From Cyanobium sp. N.Huapi 1H5 (lineage in GTDB: Bacteria; Cyanobacteriota; Cyanobacteriia; PCC-6307; Cyanobiaceae): 64,000 nucleotides of DNA. This document shows positions 16,309 through 24,837 of the stretch, piece by piece; position 1 is the first letter of the stretch, and the number at the start of each line of letters is the position of its first letter. The notes below the pieces were generated by a model. It saw only the letters and a program-made list of their open reading frames with translations, made no database searches and was not told the DNA's origin. Position numbers and translations under genes: made by a program. The stretch is from the NCBI RefSeq assembly GCF_024345535.1, contig NZ_JAGQBH010000002.1, positions 248,001-312,000 on the forward strand, given 5' to 3'.

Positions 16309-18164
16309 GTCACGAGCCGCGACACCCGCAGCCAGGGGCCCCAGGGGTTGGCGCAGCCGATCAGGGCCGCCGGGGTGGGGCGTTCGAGGCCCAGCAGCCA
16401 CTGGTGCAGGGCCGGCTCCAGGGTGATCACCGGCCAGGCCCCCGCTTCGCTGTGGAGCCCAAAGCCTCCCTGGCCATCGGGCACCAGCTCACCGCGCCAG
16501 AGGCGCTCACCCGGCTCCGGCGGCGGCGTCCAGCCCGACGGCGCCGCCAGCTCCGCCGCCGTCAGTTGGCCATGGCGATCGATCCGCTCCGGCCCCTCCA
16601 GCGCTTGAAGCTGCCGCTCACGCCAGAGGGGGTGGTGCCAGGGGGTGTCCCACAGCGGCACCACAGCAGCCGGGGCCAGCGGATCGGAGATCAGGGCCTC
16701 CTGCAGCCGTCGCACCGGCAGGGCGGCCGGCTCCAGATGGCCCTGCACGCACAGGGCCGCCGCCAGACCGGCGGCCTGGCCGATGTTGAGCACCAGGGGC
16801 TGGAGCCGGGTGGCCCCATTGGCCATGTGGCTGACGCCGAAGCCCTTGTCGGCCGCCAGCAGGTTGGTCACCCCCTCACTGACAAGGGCGCCGTAGGGGA
16901 TGGTGAACGGGGTGCCGCTCCAGCGGCCGCCCCAGCGACAGCTCTTGGGGGCCAGGGGCCAGTCGCCGCCGGGATAGTGGTGGTCGTTGGCGTAGTTGCC
17001 CACGGCGATGCTGCTGAGGCTGCCGTCGGCGGTGCGGCTGAGGGGGGCGATGCAGGCGCCCTCCCCCTGGGGCAGCAGGTGCTGCTCCAGCACCAGCTCC
17101 CGGGCCAGCAGCCGGCGGCCCTCGCGCCAGTACGGCATCAGCGCCAGGGATCCGGCGCCGCTGAGCCGGCCGGCGGCGGCTTCTTCGGGCGTGGGAAACA
17201 CCGCCGCCGGCCCCAGCCAGCCGCCGCTGGCCTGGCGCAGGGCGGCGGCGAAGACCTCGCTGTGGTCGCGCATCGCCGCAAGCAGCTCCGCTTCGGCTGC
17301 TTCGGCCGCGGTGGCATCGGTGGCAACTTGCTCGGCGAAGGCCCTCTCCAGGCCGTGGTGCCAGTCGTTGCCGTGCAGGGGCCAGTTCAGCATCACCAGG
17401 CCTCCGGGCAGGCGGCCGTAGGTGAGGGTGCGCTCCAGCCCGAAGGTCTCGGTGGCCGTCGCAAAGGGCTCCGGCAGGGGAGGGGGGCTGCGGCGCCAGG
17501 CCTCGGCCTCGGGGGCCTGGGGTCCGCTCCGTTCATCCAGCTGGCCGAGGCACACCCAGGTGGGCGACTGGACCGGCTGCCGCTGGAAGAAGGGGTCGTT
17601 CCCGAGGCGCTCGGCCGTGGGGGCACTGGGTTCCTGCCAGAGCTCTTTGGCTTCCCAGCCGAAGCGGAAGGGGGCGCCGGCCGGGGGATAGAGCTCGCCC
17701 CGGTCGCTGCCGTCGATCACCACCGTCGGCAGCAGACGCCGCTGGACGCCCCTGTGTTCCACCGTCACGGCGCCGATGCGGTCGCCGTCGCGTTCCAGCG
17801 AATCCAGCCGCACGCCGGACCACCATTCCAGCCGTTCCTCGGCCGCCACCCAGCGGCGCAGGATCCGCTCGGCGCTGGCGGGGCGGTAGCCGAAGCAGCT
17901 CACCCAGTTCTGGTCCAGCCCCTCCGGCTCGATCCACTGCAGCGCCCGCAGCAGGGCTCCCCACAGGCCGCTCTGCCAGGGGCTCAGCTCGTTGCCGTCC
18001 GGGGCGCACACCCCGGCCGCGCTCACCATGCCGCCGAGCCAGGGGCCGGGGGTGAGCAGCAGGGTGTCGACGCCGGAGCGGGCGGCCTGCAGGGCGGCGG
18101 CCACGCCACCGCTGCCGCCGCCCCACACGAGCACGTCCGCCCTGCGATCGAATCCCGTGCGCAT
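16305..18164 (-). CDS. FAD-dependent oxidoreductase (FAD_oxidored family)
   Basis: A flavoprotein of unknown substrate. The N-terminal ADVLVWGGGSGGVAAALQAA (GGGSGG at 15-20) is the FAD ADP-binding motif, followed by WLGGMVSAAGV, typical of the FAD_oxidored group that includes many uncharacterised enzymes. NLLAADKGFGVSHMANGATRLQPLVLNIGQAAG near residues 435-470 is the C-terminal FAD-contact region. It has 619 residues from the second ATG; an earlier ATG adds 13 residues ahead of the fold. There is no signal peptide, so it is probably cytoplasmic. It leads a three-gene set with a coupled membrane protein and a small secreted Cys-protein, and is divergent from metG. Confidence 0.75.
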   Translation of the reverse strand: MRTGFDRRADVLVWGGGSGGVAAALQAARSGVDTLLLTPGPWLGGMVSAAGVCAPDGNELSPWQSGLWGALLRALQWIEPEGLDQNWVSCFGYRPASAERILRRWVAAEERLEWWSGVRLDSLERDGDRIGAVTVEHRGVQRRLLPTVVIDGSDRGELYPPAGAPFRFGWEAKELWQEPSAPTAERLGNDPFFQRQPVQSPTWVCLGQLDERSGPQAPEAEAWRRSPPPLPEPFATATETFGLERTLTYGRLPGGLVMLNWPLHGNDWHHGLERAFAEQVATDATAAEAAEAELLAAMRDHSEVFAAALRQASGGWLGPAAVFPTPEEAAAGRLSGAGSLALMPYWREGRRLLARELVLEQHLLPQGEGACIAPLSRTADGSLSSIAVGNYANDHHYPGGDWPLAPKSCRWGGRWSGTPFTIPYGALVSEGVTNLLAADKGFGVSHMANGATRLQPLVLNIGQAAGLAAALCVQGHLEPAALPVRRLQEALISDPLAPAAVVPLWDTPWHHPLWRERQLQALEGPERIDRHGQLTAAELAAPSGWTPPPEPGERLWRGELVPDGQGGFGLHSEAGAWPVITLEPALHQWLLGLERPTPAALIGCANPWGPWLRVSRLVT

Positions 18165-18313
18165 CGGGGAGAAGGGGCCGGGGTCAGGGGGCCAGCATCC
18201 CATCCCGGGGCCATGGGTAGGATCCGGGCCCCGGGCCTGGGCCCACGGGCGTCAAGGGGGCCGTCACGGGACACCTTCCTGCCGCCGGCGGACCCGGCCG
18301 ACGTCGCCTGCCG

Positions 18314-19864
18314 ATGACCTATACCCTCACCACCCCCCTCTATTACGTCAACGACCGCGCCCACCTGGGCAGCACCTACACCACCCTCGCCTGCGACAGC
18401 ATTGCCCGCTTCCGGCGGCTGCAGGGGGAGCGGGTCACCTTCATCACCGGCTGCGACGAGCATGGTCTGAAGATCCAGCGCTCGGCCGAGGCCGCCGGCC
18501 TCACCCCCCAGGCCCACTGCGACGCCATCAGCGGCGAGTACCGCGATCTGTGGCGGCGCTGGGGCATCAGCAACGACCGCTTCATCCGCACCACCGACCC
18601 GCGCCACCGGGCGATCGTGGAGCAGTTCTTCGCCCGGGTCGAGGCCAGCGGCGATGTGGTGGAGGGCCGTCAGCAGGGCTGGTACTGCGTGGCCTGCGAG
18701 GAGTTCAAGGAGGAATCGCCGGCGGCCACCGAGCCCCATTGCCCGATCCACCTGCGCCCCCTGGAGTGGCGCGACGAGCTCAACCTTTTCTTCCGCCTCT
18801 CCAGGTACCAGGAGCCGATCGAGAAGCTGGTGGCCAGCGACGGCTTCATCGCGCCCCGCTCGCGGCGCCGGGAAGTGGAGAACTTCGTCGCCGGCGGCCT
18901 GCGGGACTTCTCCATCTCCCGGCTTGATCTGCCCTGGGGCATCCCCGTGCCCGGCTACGACGGCCACACCTTCTATGTCTGGTTCGACGCGCTGCTGGGC
19001 TACCTCTCGGCCCTGCTGGAGCCCGACGATCCCGCCGACCTGAGCCTGCTGGCGGAGCGGGGCTGGCCCGCCCAGCTGCACGTGATCGGCAAGGACATCC
19101 TGCGTTTCCATGCCGTCTACTGGCCGGCCATGCTGCTCTCGGCCGGGCTGCCCCTGCCGGAGAAGGTCTTCGGCCACGGCTTCCTCACCCGGGAGGGCCA
19201 GAAGATGGGCAAGTCCCTGGGCAACGTGCTCGATCCCGATGTCCTGCTGGAGCGCTGCGGCACCGATGCGGTGCGCTGGTACCTGCTGCGGGACATCCCC
19301 TTCGGCGATGACGGCGATTTCCAGCAGCAGCGCTTCAGCGATCTGGTCAACAACGACCTGGCCAACACGATCGGCAACCTGCTCAACCGCACCTCCTCGA
19401 TGGCGCGCCGCTGGTTCGACGGCGGCGTGCCGCCGGCCGGAGCCGCCGCCACCCCAGACCATCCCCTGGCCCTGCGCTGTCTGGCCTGCGCCCAGACCGT
19501 CGACGGGGCCCTGGAAGCACTGGATTTCCGCACGGCGGCCGCCGCGATCCTGGAGCTGGCCGAGGCGGCCAACGGCTTCCTCAACGATCGCGCCCCCTGG
19601 AAGGCGATCAAGGCCGAAGAGGGCCGCGCCGGTGTGGCCGAAGACCTCTATGCCGTGCTCGAGACCAGCCGCTGGGTGGCGGTGCTGCTGGCCCCCCTGC
19701 TGCCGGATCTCTCCGGGCGCATGCTCGACCAGCTGGCCCAGCCGGCCCTGGTGGCCGACAGCGGCTGGACGGCGGCCCGACACTGGGGGAAGCTGGCGAG
19801 TGAGCTGGCCCTGCCCGAATCGACGCCGGTGATGCACCGACTGGAACTGGATTCCCCCCTTTGA
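18314..19864 (+). CDS. metG: Methionyl-tRNA synthetase
   Basis: Charges tRNA-Met for initiation and elongation. Class I catalytic fold with the HIGH-like HLGS at about 17-20 and the KMSKS-like KMGKS at 297-301. A zinc-knuckle cysteine pair (YCVACEEF) and CPIHLRPLEW lie in the connective domain. The 516 residues end after the anticodon-binding helical bundle, without the C-terminal EMAP-like dimerisation domain; this short form is common in cyanobacteria. The stop overlaps the TTG start of lptC (TTGA), so the two are co-translated. The cognate tRNA-Met gene lies about 6 kb further on. Confidence 0.96.
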   Translation: MTYTLTTPLYYVNDRAHLGSTYTTLACDSIARFRRLQGERVTFITGCDEHGLKIQRSAEAAGLTPQAHCDAISGEYRDLWRRWGISNDRFIRTTDPRHRAIVEQFFARVEASGDVVEGRQQGWYCVACEEFKEESPAATEPHCPIHLRPLEWRDELNLFFRLSRYQEPIEKLVASDGFIAPRSRRREVENFVAGGLRDFSISRLDLPWGIPVPGYDGHTFYVWFDALLGYLSALLEPDDPADLSLLAERGWPAQLHVIGKDILRFHAVYWPAMLLSAGLPLPEKVFGHGFLTREGQKMGKSLGNVLDPDVLLERCGTDAVRWYLLRDIPFGDDGDFQQQRFSDLVNNDLANTIGNLLNRTSSMARRWFDGGVPPAGAAATPDHPLALRCLACAQTVDGALEALDFRTAAAAILELAEAANGFLNDRAPWKAIKAEEGRAGVAEDLYAVLETSRWVAVLLAPLLPDLSGRMLDQLAQPALVADSGWTAARHWGKLASELALPESTPVMHRLELDSPL

Positions 19865-20994
19865 CGCTTCCTCTCCCCGCGCGGCGCTGGCGCCTGTCGG
19901 CCCTGCTGGTGCTGCTGCTCACGGGCTGCGGCCGCGGTGACATCGCCCGCGAGACGGCTCCCACCCCCTTCGTGTTCCGTTCCCTGGATCTGCGCCAGCA
20001 GGATGTGTTCGGGCGGCCCAACTGGGAACTCACCAGCCCGGAGGCCCGCTACGACCTGCGCCGTCGCGTCGCCCGGGCCCTCCAGCCCCGGGGGGTGATC
20101 TACAGCGACGGCAAACCGGCCTACCGGGTGGAGGCCTCCACCGGCACCGTGATCAATGACGGGGCCGTGATCCTGCTGGAGGGTCGGATCCGGCTGCAGC
20201 GCCTCGGGAAGGAGCCGGTGATGATCCAGGGCTCCCGGGTGCGCTGGCTGCCCTCCCGCAACCTGATGGAGATCGACCGCCATCCGGAAGGGTTCGACCC
20301 CCACACCCGGCTCTCCGCCGAGCGGGCCACCTTCCGCCTCGACAAGGACACCCTGGAGCTGCAGGGCAAGCCCCAGTTGCAGCGTTGGGCCCAGCCGTTC
20401 GATCCCTTCCGGGCCAACCCCGTCGGCGCCCCCCAGATCCTGGTGACGGTGACCTCGGTGCTCTGGCAACCGGGCAGCGGTGCCCTCACCGCCGGCGGCC
20501 CCGTGCTGGGGGAACGGCGGCCGCCGGGCTCGGTCGCCACCCGTCCGCTCCAGACCCTCACCGCCACCTCCCTGGTCGGCAACACCCAGACCCAGCTCTT
20601 CAACCTCGGACCGCCGGTGCTGTTCAGCGACCCGGCGGTGGCCGGCGGCGCCAGCGCCCGGGGCAAGGCCCTGCAGGTGGACGCCGGCCAGCATCTGGTG
20701 CGGATCCCCTCCGGCTGCTTCCTCCAGCAGGACGGTGCCAGCCTCGAAGCACAGAGCTGCTCCTGGAACTGGCAGACCCAGGCGGTCACCGCCGATGGCT
20801 CGGTGCTGCTGCAGCGGCCGGCCAGCCGCCAGCTCACCCGCGGCAGCGTGCTGCGGGGCCAGCTGGGCAACAAGGGGGCCGTGGTGGTGACCAACCCCGG
20901 AGGCCGGGTGTTCAGCCAGTTCCAGGTGCCGCCGTCGACGTCACCTCCACGGCCGGTGGCGCCGCGCCCGAAACCCGAGCCAATTCGCCTGTAA
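19861..20994 (+). CDS. lptC: LptC-like lipopolysaccharide-transport protein (lipoprotein)
   Basis: LptC connects the inner-membrane LptBFG exporter to the periplasmic LptA bridge. The N-terminus has a signal sequence ending in the lipobox LLTGC near residue 20, so it is probably a lipoprotein. The body has the OstA/LptC beta-strand pattern: WELTSPEARYDLRRRVARA, then GRIRLQRLGKEPVMIQGSRVRW, and so on. At 377 residues it is about twice the E. coli LptC, as in other cyanobacteria where the beta-repeat region is extended. The TTG start overlaps the metG stop. Its last 83 bases overlap the convergent cofactor-assembly gene. LptA, LptB and an LptF/G permease are encoded near 47-49.5 kb. Confidence 0.75.
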   Translation: MTLPLPARRWRLSALLVLLLTGCGRGDIARETAPTPFVFRSLDLRQQDVFGRPNWELTSPEARYDLRRRVARALQPRGVIYSDGKPAYRVEASTGTVINDGAVILLEGRIRLQRLGKEPVMIQGSRVRWLPSRNLMEIDRHPEGFDPHTRLSAERATFRLDKDTLELQGKPQLQRWAQPFDPFRANPVGAPQILVTVTSVLWQPGSGALTAGGPVLGERRPPGSVATRPLQTLTATSLVGNTQTQLFNLGPPVLFSDPAVAGGASARGKALQVDAGQHLVRIPSGCFLQQDGASLEAQSCSWNWQTQAVTADGSVLLQRPASRQLTRGSVLRGQLGNKGAVVVTNPGGRVFSQFQVPPSTSPPRPVAPRPKPEPIRL

Positions 20995-21595
20995 GCCTGC
21001 GGGCCCAGCCCTCGACCCAGACCAGATCGCTGCGGCTGAAGCAGCGGGGCGACCAGCCGCCCAGCACCAGCACCCCCTCGGTGCCGAGGGGCTGGACCAC
21101 CACCGCCGGCACTCCGGTGGGGAGGCTGCCGAACTCGTCCCGGCCCGGGTAGAGCTTCAGATCCACCAGGGAGATGGCTTTGCCGCTGGCCATGCTGCGC
21201 CGGCAGATCGGCCCGGGGAGGAAGTCACCGCTGCCCAGCACGCCCCGCTCCAGCAGGGTCTGGCCGCGCCAGTGGAGCAGCACCACCGCCGCGGGCGTCG
21301 CCGTCAGCAGCATGGTGCTGCCCCAGCCCAGCTCCTCGGCCAGGGAAGCCTCCAGATCCGGCACCAGACGCAGCCCCTCGGGGCCCTCCAGCGGCACCCG
21401 CTCCGGCGCCACCGGCTCCACCCGCTGCCAGAGCAGGGCGACCAGCAGCAGCAGCACCGCCAGGATGCTCGCCAGCACCGAGGCCCGCTCCAGGGGCGGC
21501 TCCAGGCTGGGGGCGGTCATCTGGTTGAGCACCACCAGGGCCAGGCCCGTGGCGCCGCAGGCCAGGACGACGCGGGCGGGGGCGGACATGGTCAT
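20912..21595 (-). CDS. Cofactor assembly of complex C subunit B (CCB2/CCB4-like)
   Basis: Members help attach the c-type heme ci to cytochrome b6 in the b6f complex. The protein (227 residues) has two N-terminal membrane helices (about 7-27 and 40-57) followed by a soluble domain with LRLVPDLEASLAEELGWGS and TGVPAVVVQPLGTEGVLVLGGWSPR, which matches my memory of the cyanobacterial CCB2/CCB4 family. A second ATG two codons downstream is an equally good start. The 3' end overlaps lptC by 83 bases in convergent orientation, an unusually long overlap. Confidence 0.7.
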   Translation of the reverse strand: MTMSAPARVVLACGATGLALVVLNQMTAPSLEPPLERASVLASILAVLLLLVALLWQRVEPVAPERVPLEGPEGLRLVPDLEASLAEELGWGSTMLLTATPAAVVLLHWRGQTLLERGVLGSGDFLPGPICRRSMASGKAISLVDLKLYPGRDEFGSLPTGVPAVVVQPLGTEGVLVLGGWSPRCFSRSDLVWVEGWARRLTGELARVSGAAPPAVEVTSTAAPGTG

Positions 21596-21702
21596 CGGTG
21601 GGAGGCGTTCCGTGGCGCGGCGGGGCGGGTCGTGTGGTGGCCGAAGCTGCCCTCAGGATGCCGGAACGGGGCCGCAACGGCAGACTGGTGGCGTCTTGCA
21701 CG

Positions 21703-22446
21703 ATGGCCTTGGCTTCAGTGACGCCTCCGGTGGCCGCAGCCCACCCCGGCCCCACCCGCCGGGCCGGACTGCTCCGGTCCCTGCTCTCCCTGGTGCTGGC
21801 CGTCGGCCTGGTGCTGGCTGCGCCGGTCGCGGCCGCCCGGGCCCTGTCGGCGGCCGACCTGCCCGCCCGCCCACCGGCCGAGCATGTGCTCGACGGGGCC
21901 GACGTGCTCAGCCGGGCGGGCAAGGCCGAGATCGAGCGCCAGCTGCAGGCCTTCGGCGCCGAACGGGTCGATGCCCGCCTGATCACCCTCAACCGGCTCG
22001 ACTACGGCCTGGATCTCTCCACCCTGGCCGGACAGCTGCTGGAACGCTGGTCGGCCGATCCCCCGGCCGGCAGCAGTCCCGACCCCCTGCTGCTGCTACT
22101 GATCGACACCCAGACCCGCTCCACGGCGATCGCCGCCCAGGCACCCCTCGACCGCCAGCTGCCCGATGAGCTGCTGGAGAGCACCGCCGCCACCACGATG
22201 GCCCAGCCGCTGCGCAGCGGTGACCGCTACCGCCAGTCGGCCGTCGACGCCCTGCAGCGCCTGGCCGCCGTTCTCCAGGGCGGGGAGGATCCCGGCGAAC
22301 CCGTCATCGAGGAGACGGCCGCCGTCGTCAGCAACATCCCCACCCGGGAGGAAACCTCCAGCAGCAACGCCTTCACCTGGGTGATCGTCCTGCTGGTGGT
22401 GGGCACCGTGGTGCCGATGCTCACCTGGTGGGTCTTCTCCCGCTGA
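21703..22446 (+). CDS. psb32: Psb32-like TPM-domain protein (photosystem II repair)
   Basis: Psb32/TLP18.3 proteins sit on the lumenal side of the thylakoid and assist photosystem II repair. After a signal sequence (LLSLVLAVGLVLAAPVAAARA) comes a TPM domain at about 55-180: HVLDGADVLSRAGKAEIERQL, LITLNRLDYGLDLSTLAGQLLERW, LLLLIDTQTRSTAIAA. A C-terminal membrane helix (FTWVIVLLVVGTVVPMLTWWVF) anchors the protein and is followed by only two residues. The frame is open 35 codons upstream, but the ATG giving MALASVTPP places the signal peptide correctly. It is followed by pxcA after 22 bases and divergent from the preceding assembly gene. Confidence 0.8.
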   Translation: MALASVTPPVAAAHPGPTRRAGLLRSLLSLVLAVGLVLAAPVAAARALSAADLPARPPAEHVLDGADVLSRAGKAEIERQLQAFGAERVDARLITLNRLDYGLDLSTLAGQLLERWSADPPAGSSPDPLLLLLIDTQTRSTAIAAQAPLDRQLPDELLESTAATTMAQPLRSGDRYRQSAVDALQRLAAVLQGGEDPGEPVIEETAAVVSNIPTREETSSSNAFTWVIVLLVVGTVVPMLTWWVFSR

Positions 22447-22468
22447 TTCCCCCGCAACCCGCCTCCCC

Positions 22469-23614
22469 ATGGGACTGACGAACTGGATGGGTACCTTCGG
22501 GCGGGCCCGCTCCCTCGACCTGAGTTCCGATCTTGAACGCGGCTACGAAGCCGCCCTGCTCATCCAGAGCATCGAGATGGAGCACTACAACGACCGTCCG
22601 GTGCGTCCCGAACTGGAGCTGAGCATCCCCCGGGCCATGCAGGCCCAGGTGCTGCGCCGCTTCCGGGCGGCCCTGCAGGTCTGCCGCCAGTCCAGGGGCG
22701 TGCTGGCCCCCTACCGGCAGGAGCTTTCCGGCCAGGAACTGCGCCAGTACCAGCTGATCGACACGGTCACCGCCCGCTACGCAGTGGCCCGGGAGGAGCT
22801 GCCGGCCCTGAGCCGCACCCCGGAGATGCTGCCCCGCAGCCTGGTGAGCGTGGTCGACCAGGTGCGCCGCCAGCTGGACCCGGAAGCGGAGGCCAGCGTG
22901 GTGGCGGGCTTCCGTCGCCGCCGCGATTCCACCCTGGTGTCGCTGCGGATCCTGCTGCTGCTGGTGCTGGTGCCGGTGCTGGTGCAGCAGGTGAGCCGCA
23001 CCTACGTGGTGTCGCCCCTGGTGGATCGCTTCGCCCCCGACAACGCCTTCCTTGCCTACCCGAAACCCCACCTGGAGGAGCGGGCCGTCGAGAAGCTGCG
23101 CGTGTACCAGGCCGAGATCGAATTCGACGCCCTGCTGGCGGGCAAGGCCCTGCCCAGCCGCGAGGAACTCCAGACGGAGCTGGCCAAGCGGGCCCAGGAG
23201 CTCAAGGAGGAGGCCGACCAGGAGAGCACCCACGCCATCAAGAACGTCCTGGCCGATGTCTGCGGTTTCATCGGCTTCGTGGTGGTGGCGATCGTCGGAC
23301 GGCGCGACATCCAGGTGCTGCGGGGCTTCATCGACGAAATGGTGTACGGCCTGAGCGACAGCGCCAAGGCCTTCGCCATCATCCTGTTCACGGACATCTT
23401 CGTCGGATTCCACAGTCCGGAGGGCTGGACGGTGCTGCTCGACGGTGTTGCCCACCATCTGGGATTGCCGGCCCAGGAGAATTTCGTGATGCTCTTCATC
23501 GCCACCTTCCCGGTGGTCCTGGCCACGATCTTCAAGTACTGGATCTTCCGTTACCTCAACCGCGTCTCGCCGTCCTCGGTGGCCACCCTGCGCAACATGA
23601 ACGGGGGTGGCTGA
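22469..23614 (+). CDS. pxcA: Proton extrusion protein PxcA (CemA-like)
   Basis: An inner-membrane protein needed for light-induced proton release and acclimation; the plastid homologue is CemA. The N-terminal soluble part (about 1-150) is charged. Membrane helices follow: TLVSLRILLLLVLVPVLVQQV near 155-175, VLADVCGFIGFVVVAIVG near 255-275, then AFAIILFTDIFVGFHSPEGW (the strongly conserved PxcA/CemA signature) and a last helix before KYWIFRYLNR. Length 381 is normal. The final bases overlap the GTG start of cobU by eight, giving a psb32-pxcA-cobU-trmL plus-strand run. Confidence 0.9.
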   Translation: MGLTNWMGTFGRARSLDLSSDLERGYEAALLIQSIEMEHYNDRPVRPELELSIPRAMQAQVLRRFRAALQVCRQSRGVLAPYRQELSGQELRQYQLIDTVTARYAVAREELPALSRTPEMLPRSLVSVVDQVRRQLDPEAEASVVAGFRRRRDSTLVSLRILLLLVLVPVLVQQVSRTYVVSPLVDRFAPDNAFLAYPKPHLEERAVEKLRVYQAEIEFDALLAGKALPSREELQTELAKRAQELKEEADQESTHAIKNVLADVCGFIGFVVVAIVGRRDIQVLRGFIDEMVYGLSDSAKAFAIILFTDIFVGFHSPEGWTVLLDGVAHHLGLPAQENFVMLFIATFPVVLATIFKYWIFRYLNRVSPSSVATLRNMNGGG

Positions 23615-24194
23615 GGTGGCGGCTGAGCCCCCGAACGGGGAGCAGCGCCATCCCCGCCTCACGCTGGTCAGCGGACCCTCGCGGGGTGGCAAGAGCCGCT
23701 GGGCCGAGCATCTGGCCGATGCCAGCGGCCAGACGGTGATCTACCTGGCCACCGGGCCGTCCCTGCCCGACGACGACGCCTGGCAGGAGCGGCTGCGGCG
23801 CCACCGCCTCCGGCGCCCGCCCGCCTGGGGCTGCCGCGAGGTGGGCGGTGAGCTGGCCGCCGCGCTGGGACGTCTTCAGGAAGGGCAGCTGGGACTGGTG
23901 GATTCGCTCGGAACCTGGGTGGCCGCCCACCTGGAGCTGGAGGCGCCGGACTGGCGGCTCCGCTGCGACGAGCTGCTCAGCGCCATCGGCACCTGCCCGG
24001 CACCCCTGGTGGTGGTCTGCGAGGAGACGGGCTGGGGCGTGGTGCCGGCCACGGCGTCCGGATCCCGCTTCCGCGACCGGCTCGGGGCGCTGCAGGAGAC
24101 GCTCCAGGCCCACTGCGAGGCGTCCTGGCTGGTCCTGCAGGGCCGGGCCGTCGACCTGCTGGCCCTGAGTCAGCCCGTGCCCCCCGGCTCCTGA
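23607..24194 (+). CDS. cobU: Adenosylcobinamide kinase/guanylyltransferase
   Basis: Acts late in cobalamin synthesis: phosphorylates adenosylcobinamide and then transfers GMP to it. The P-loop is SGPSRGGKSRWAE at about 22-34; RLRRHRLRRPPAW holds the family's conserved His/Arg block; VVVCEETGWGVVPATASGSRFRDRLG matches the motif around the second nucleotide site. It has 195 residues. The GTG start lies inside pxcA, eight bases before its end. The enzyme works in the cytoplasm; no other cobalamin-synthesis gene is adjacent, although a CobW-type protein lies at 28.5 kb. Confidence 0.87.
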   Translation: MAEVAAEPPNGEQRHPRLTLVSGPSRGGKSRWAEHLADASGQTVIYLATGPSLPDDDAWQERLRRHRLRRPPAWGCREVGGELAAALGRLQEGQLGLVDSLGTWVAAHLELEAPDWRLRCDELLSAIGTCPAPLVVVCEETGWGVVPATASGSRFRDRLGALQETLQAHCEASWLVLQGRAVDLLALSQPVPPGS

Positions 24195-24206
24195 GGGCCG
24201 CTCCGC

Positions 24207-24698
24207 ATGCCCCGCATCGTTCTCTACCAGCCCCAGATCCCGCCGAACACCGGCAACGTGGCCCGCACCTGCGCCGCCACCGGCTGCGAACTGCATCTGA
24301 TCGAACCCCTCGGCTTCACGATCAGCGATCGCCATCTGCGCCGGGCTGGCCTGGATTACTGGCCCTGGGTGTCGCTGCATCGCCACGGCGACCTGGAGCG
24401 CTTCCAGGCGGAGCGCCTGCGGCGGGGTGGCCGCCTGGTGGCCCTCAGCAGCCAGGCGGAGGCGTCCTACACCGATTTCCGCTTCCTTCCCGACGACTGG
24501 CTCCTGTTCGGGCGGGAGACGGACGGATTACCGAACGCCCTGCAGGCGTCGGCCGAGGCCCGGCTCACCATCCCGATGGCCTGCCGGGCCCGGGACGGCC
24601 AGGGGGGCGTCCGCAGCCTGAATCTCTCGGTGTCCGTTGGCATCGTGCTGTTCGAGGCCCTGCGCCAGATCGGAGCGGCCGCAGCCAGCGACTCCTGA
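24207..24698 (+). CDS. trmL: tRNA (cytidine/uridine-2'-O-)-methyltransferase TrmL (SPOUT)
   Basis: Methylates the 2'-oxygen of the wobble base of certain leucine tRNAs. The start MPRIVLYQPQIPPNTGNVARTCAATGCELHL carries the SPOUT/TrmL signature, followed by LHLIEPLGF, LFGRETDGLP and the C-terminal knot NLSVSVGIVLFEALRQ. The 163 residues are normal for TrmL. It follows cobU by 12 bases on the same strand and is the last gene before a gap of about 140 bases. Confidence 0.92.
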   Translation: MPRIVLYQPQIPPNTGNVARTCAATGCELHLIEPLGFTISDRHLRRAGLDYWPWVSLHRHGDLERFQAERLRRGGRLVALSSQAEASYTDFRFLPDDWLLFGRETDGLPNALQASAEARLTIPMACRARDGQGGVRSLNLSVSVGIVLFEALRQIGAAAASDS

Positions 24699-24837
24699 GA
24701 CCCAAGGAGGACGGTCCCGATGTCCCGACCGAGTTGTGCCTGAGGAACCTTGCCGCCTGTGGTTCATAGCGCTACTCTCTGCCGGACCCGCAGATGTTGG
24801 CTTCTCTGCTGGGTTTTGTCCGCTGGATGTGAAATGC

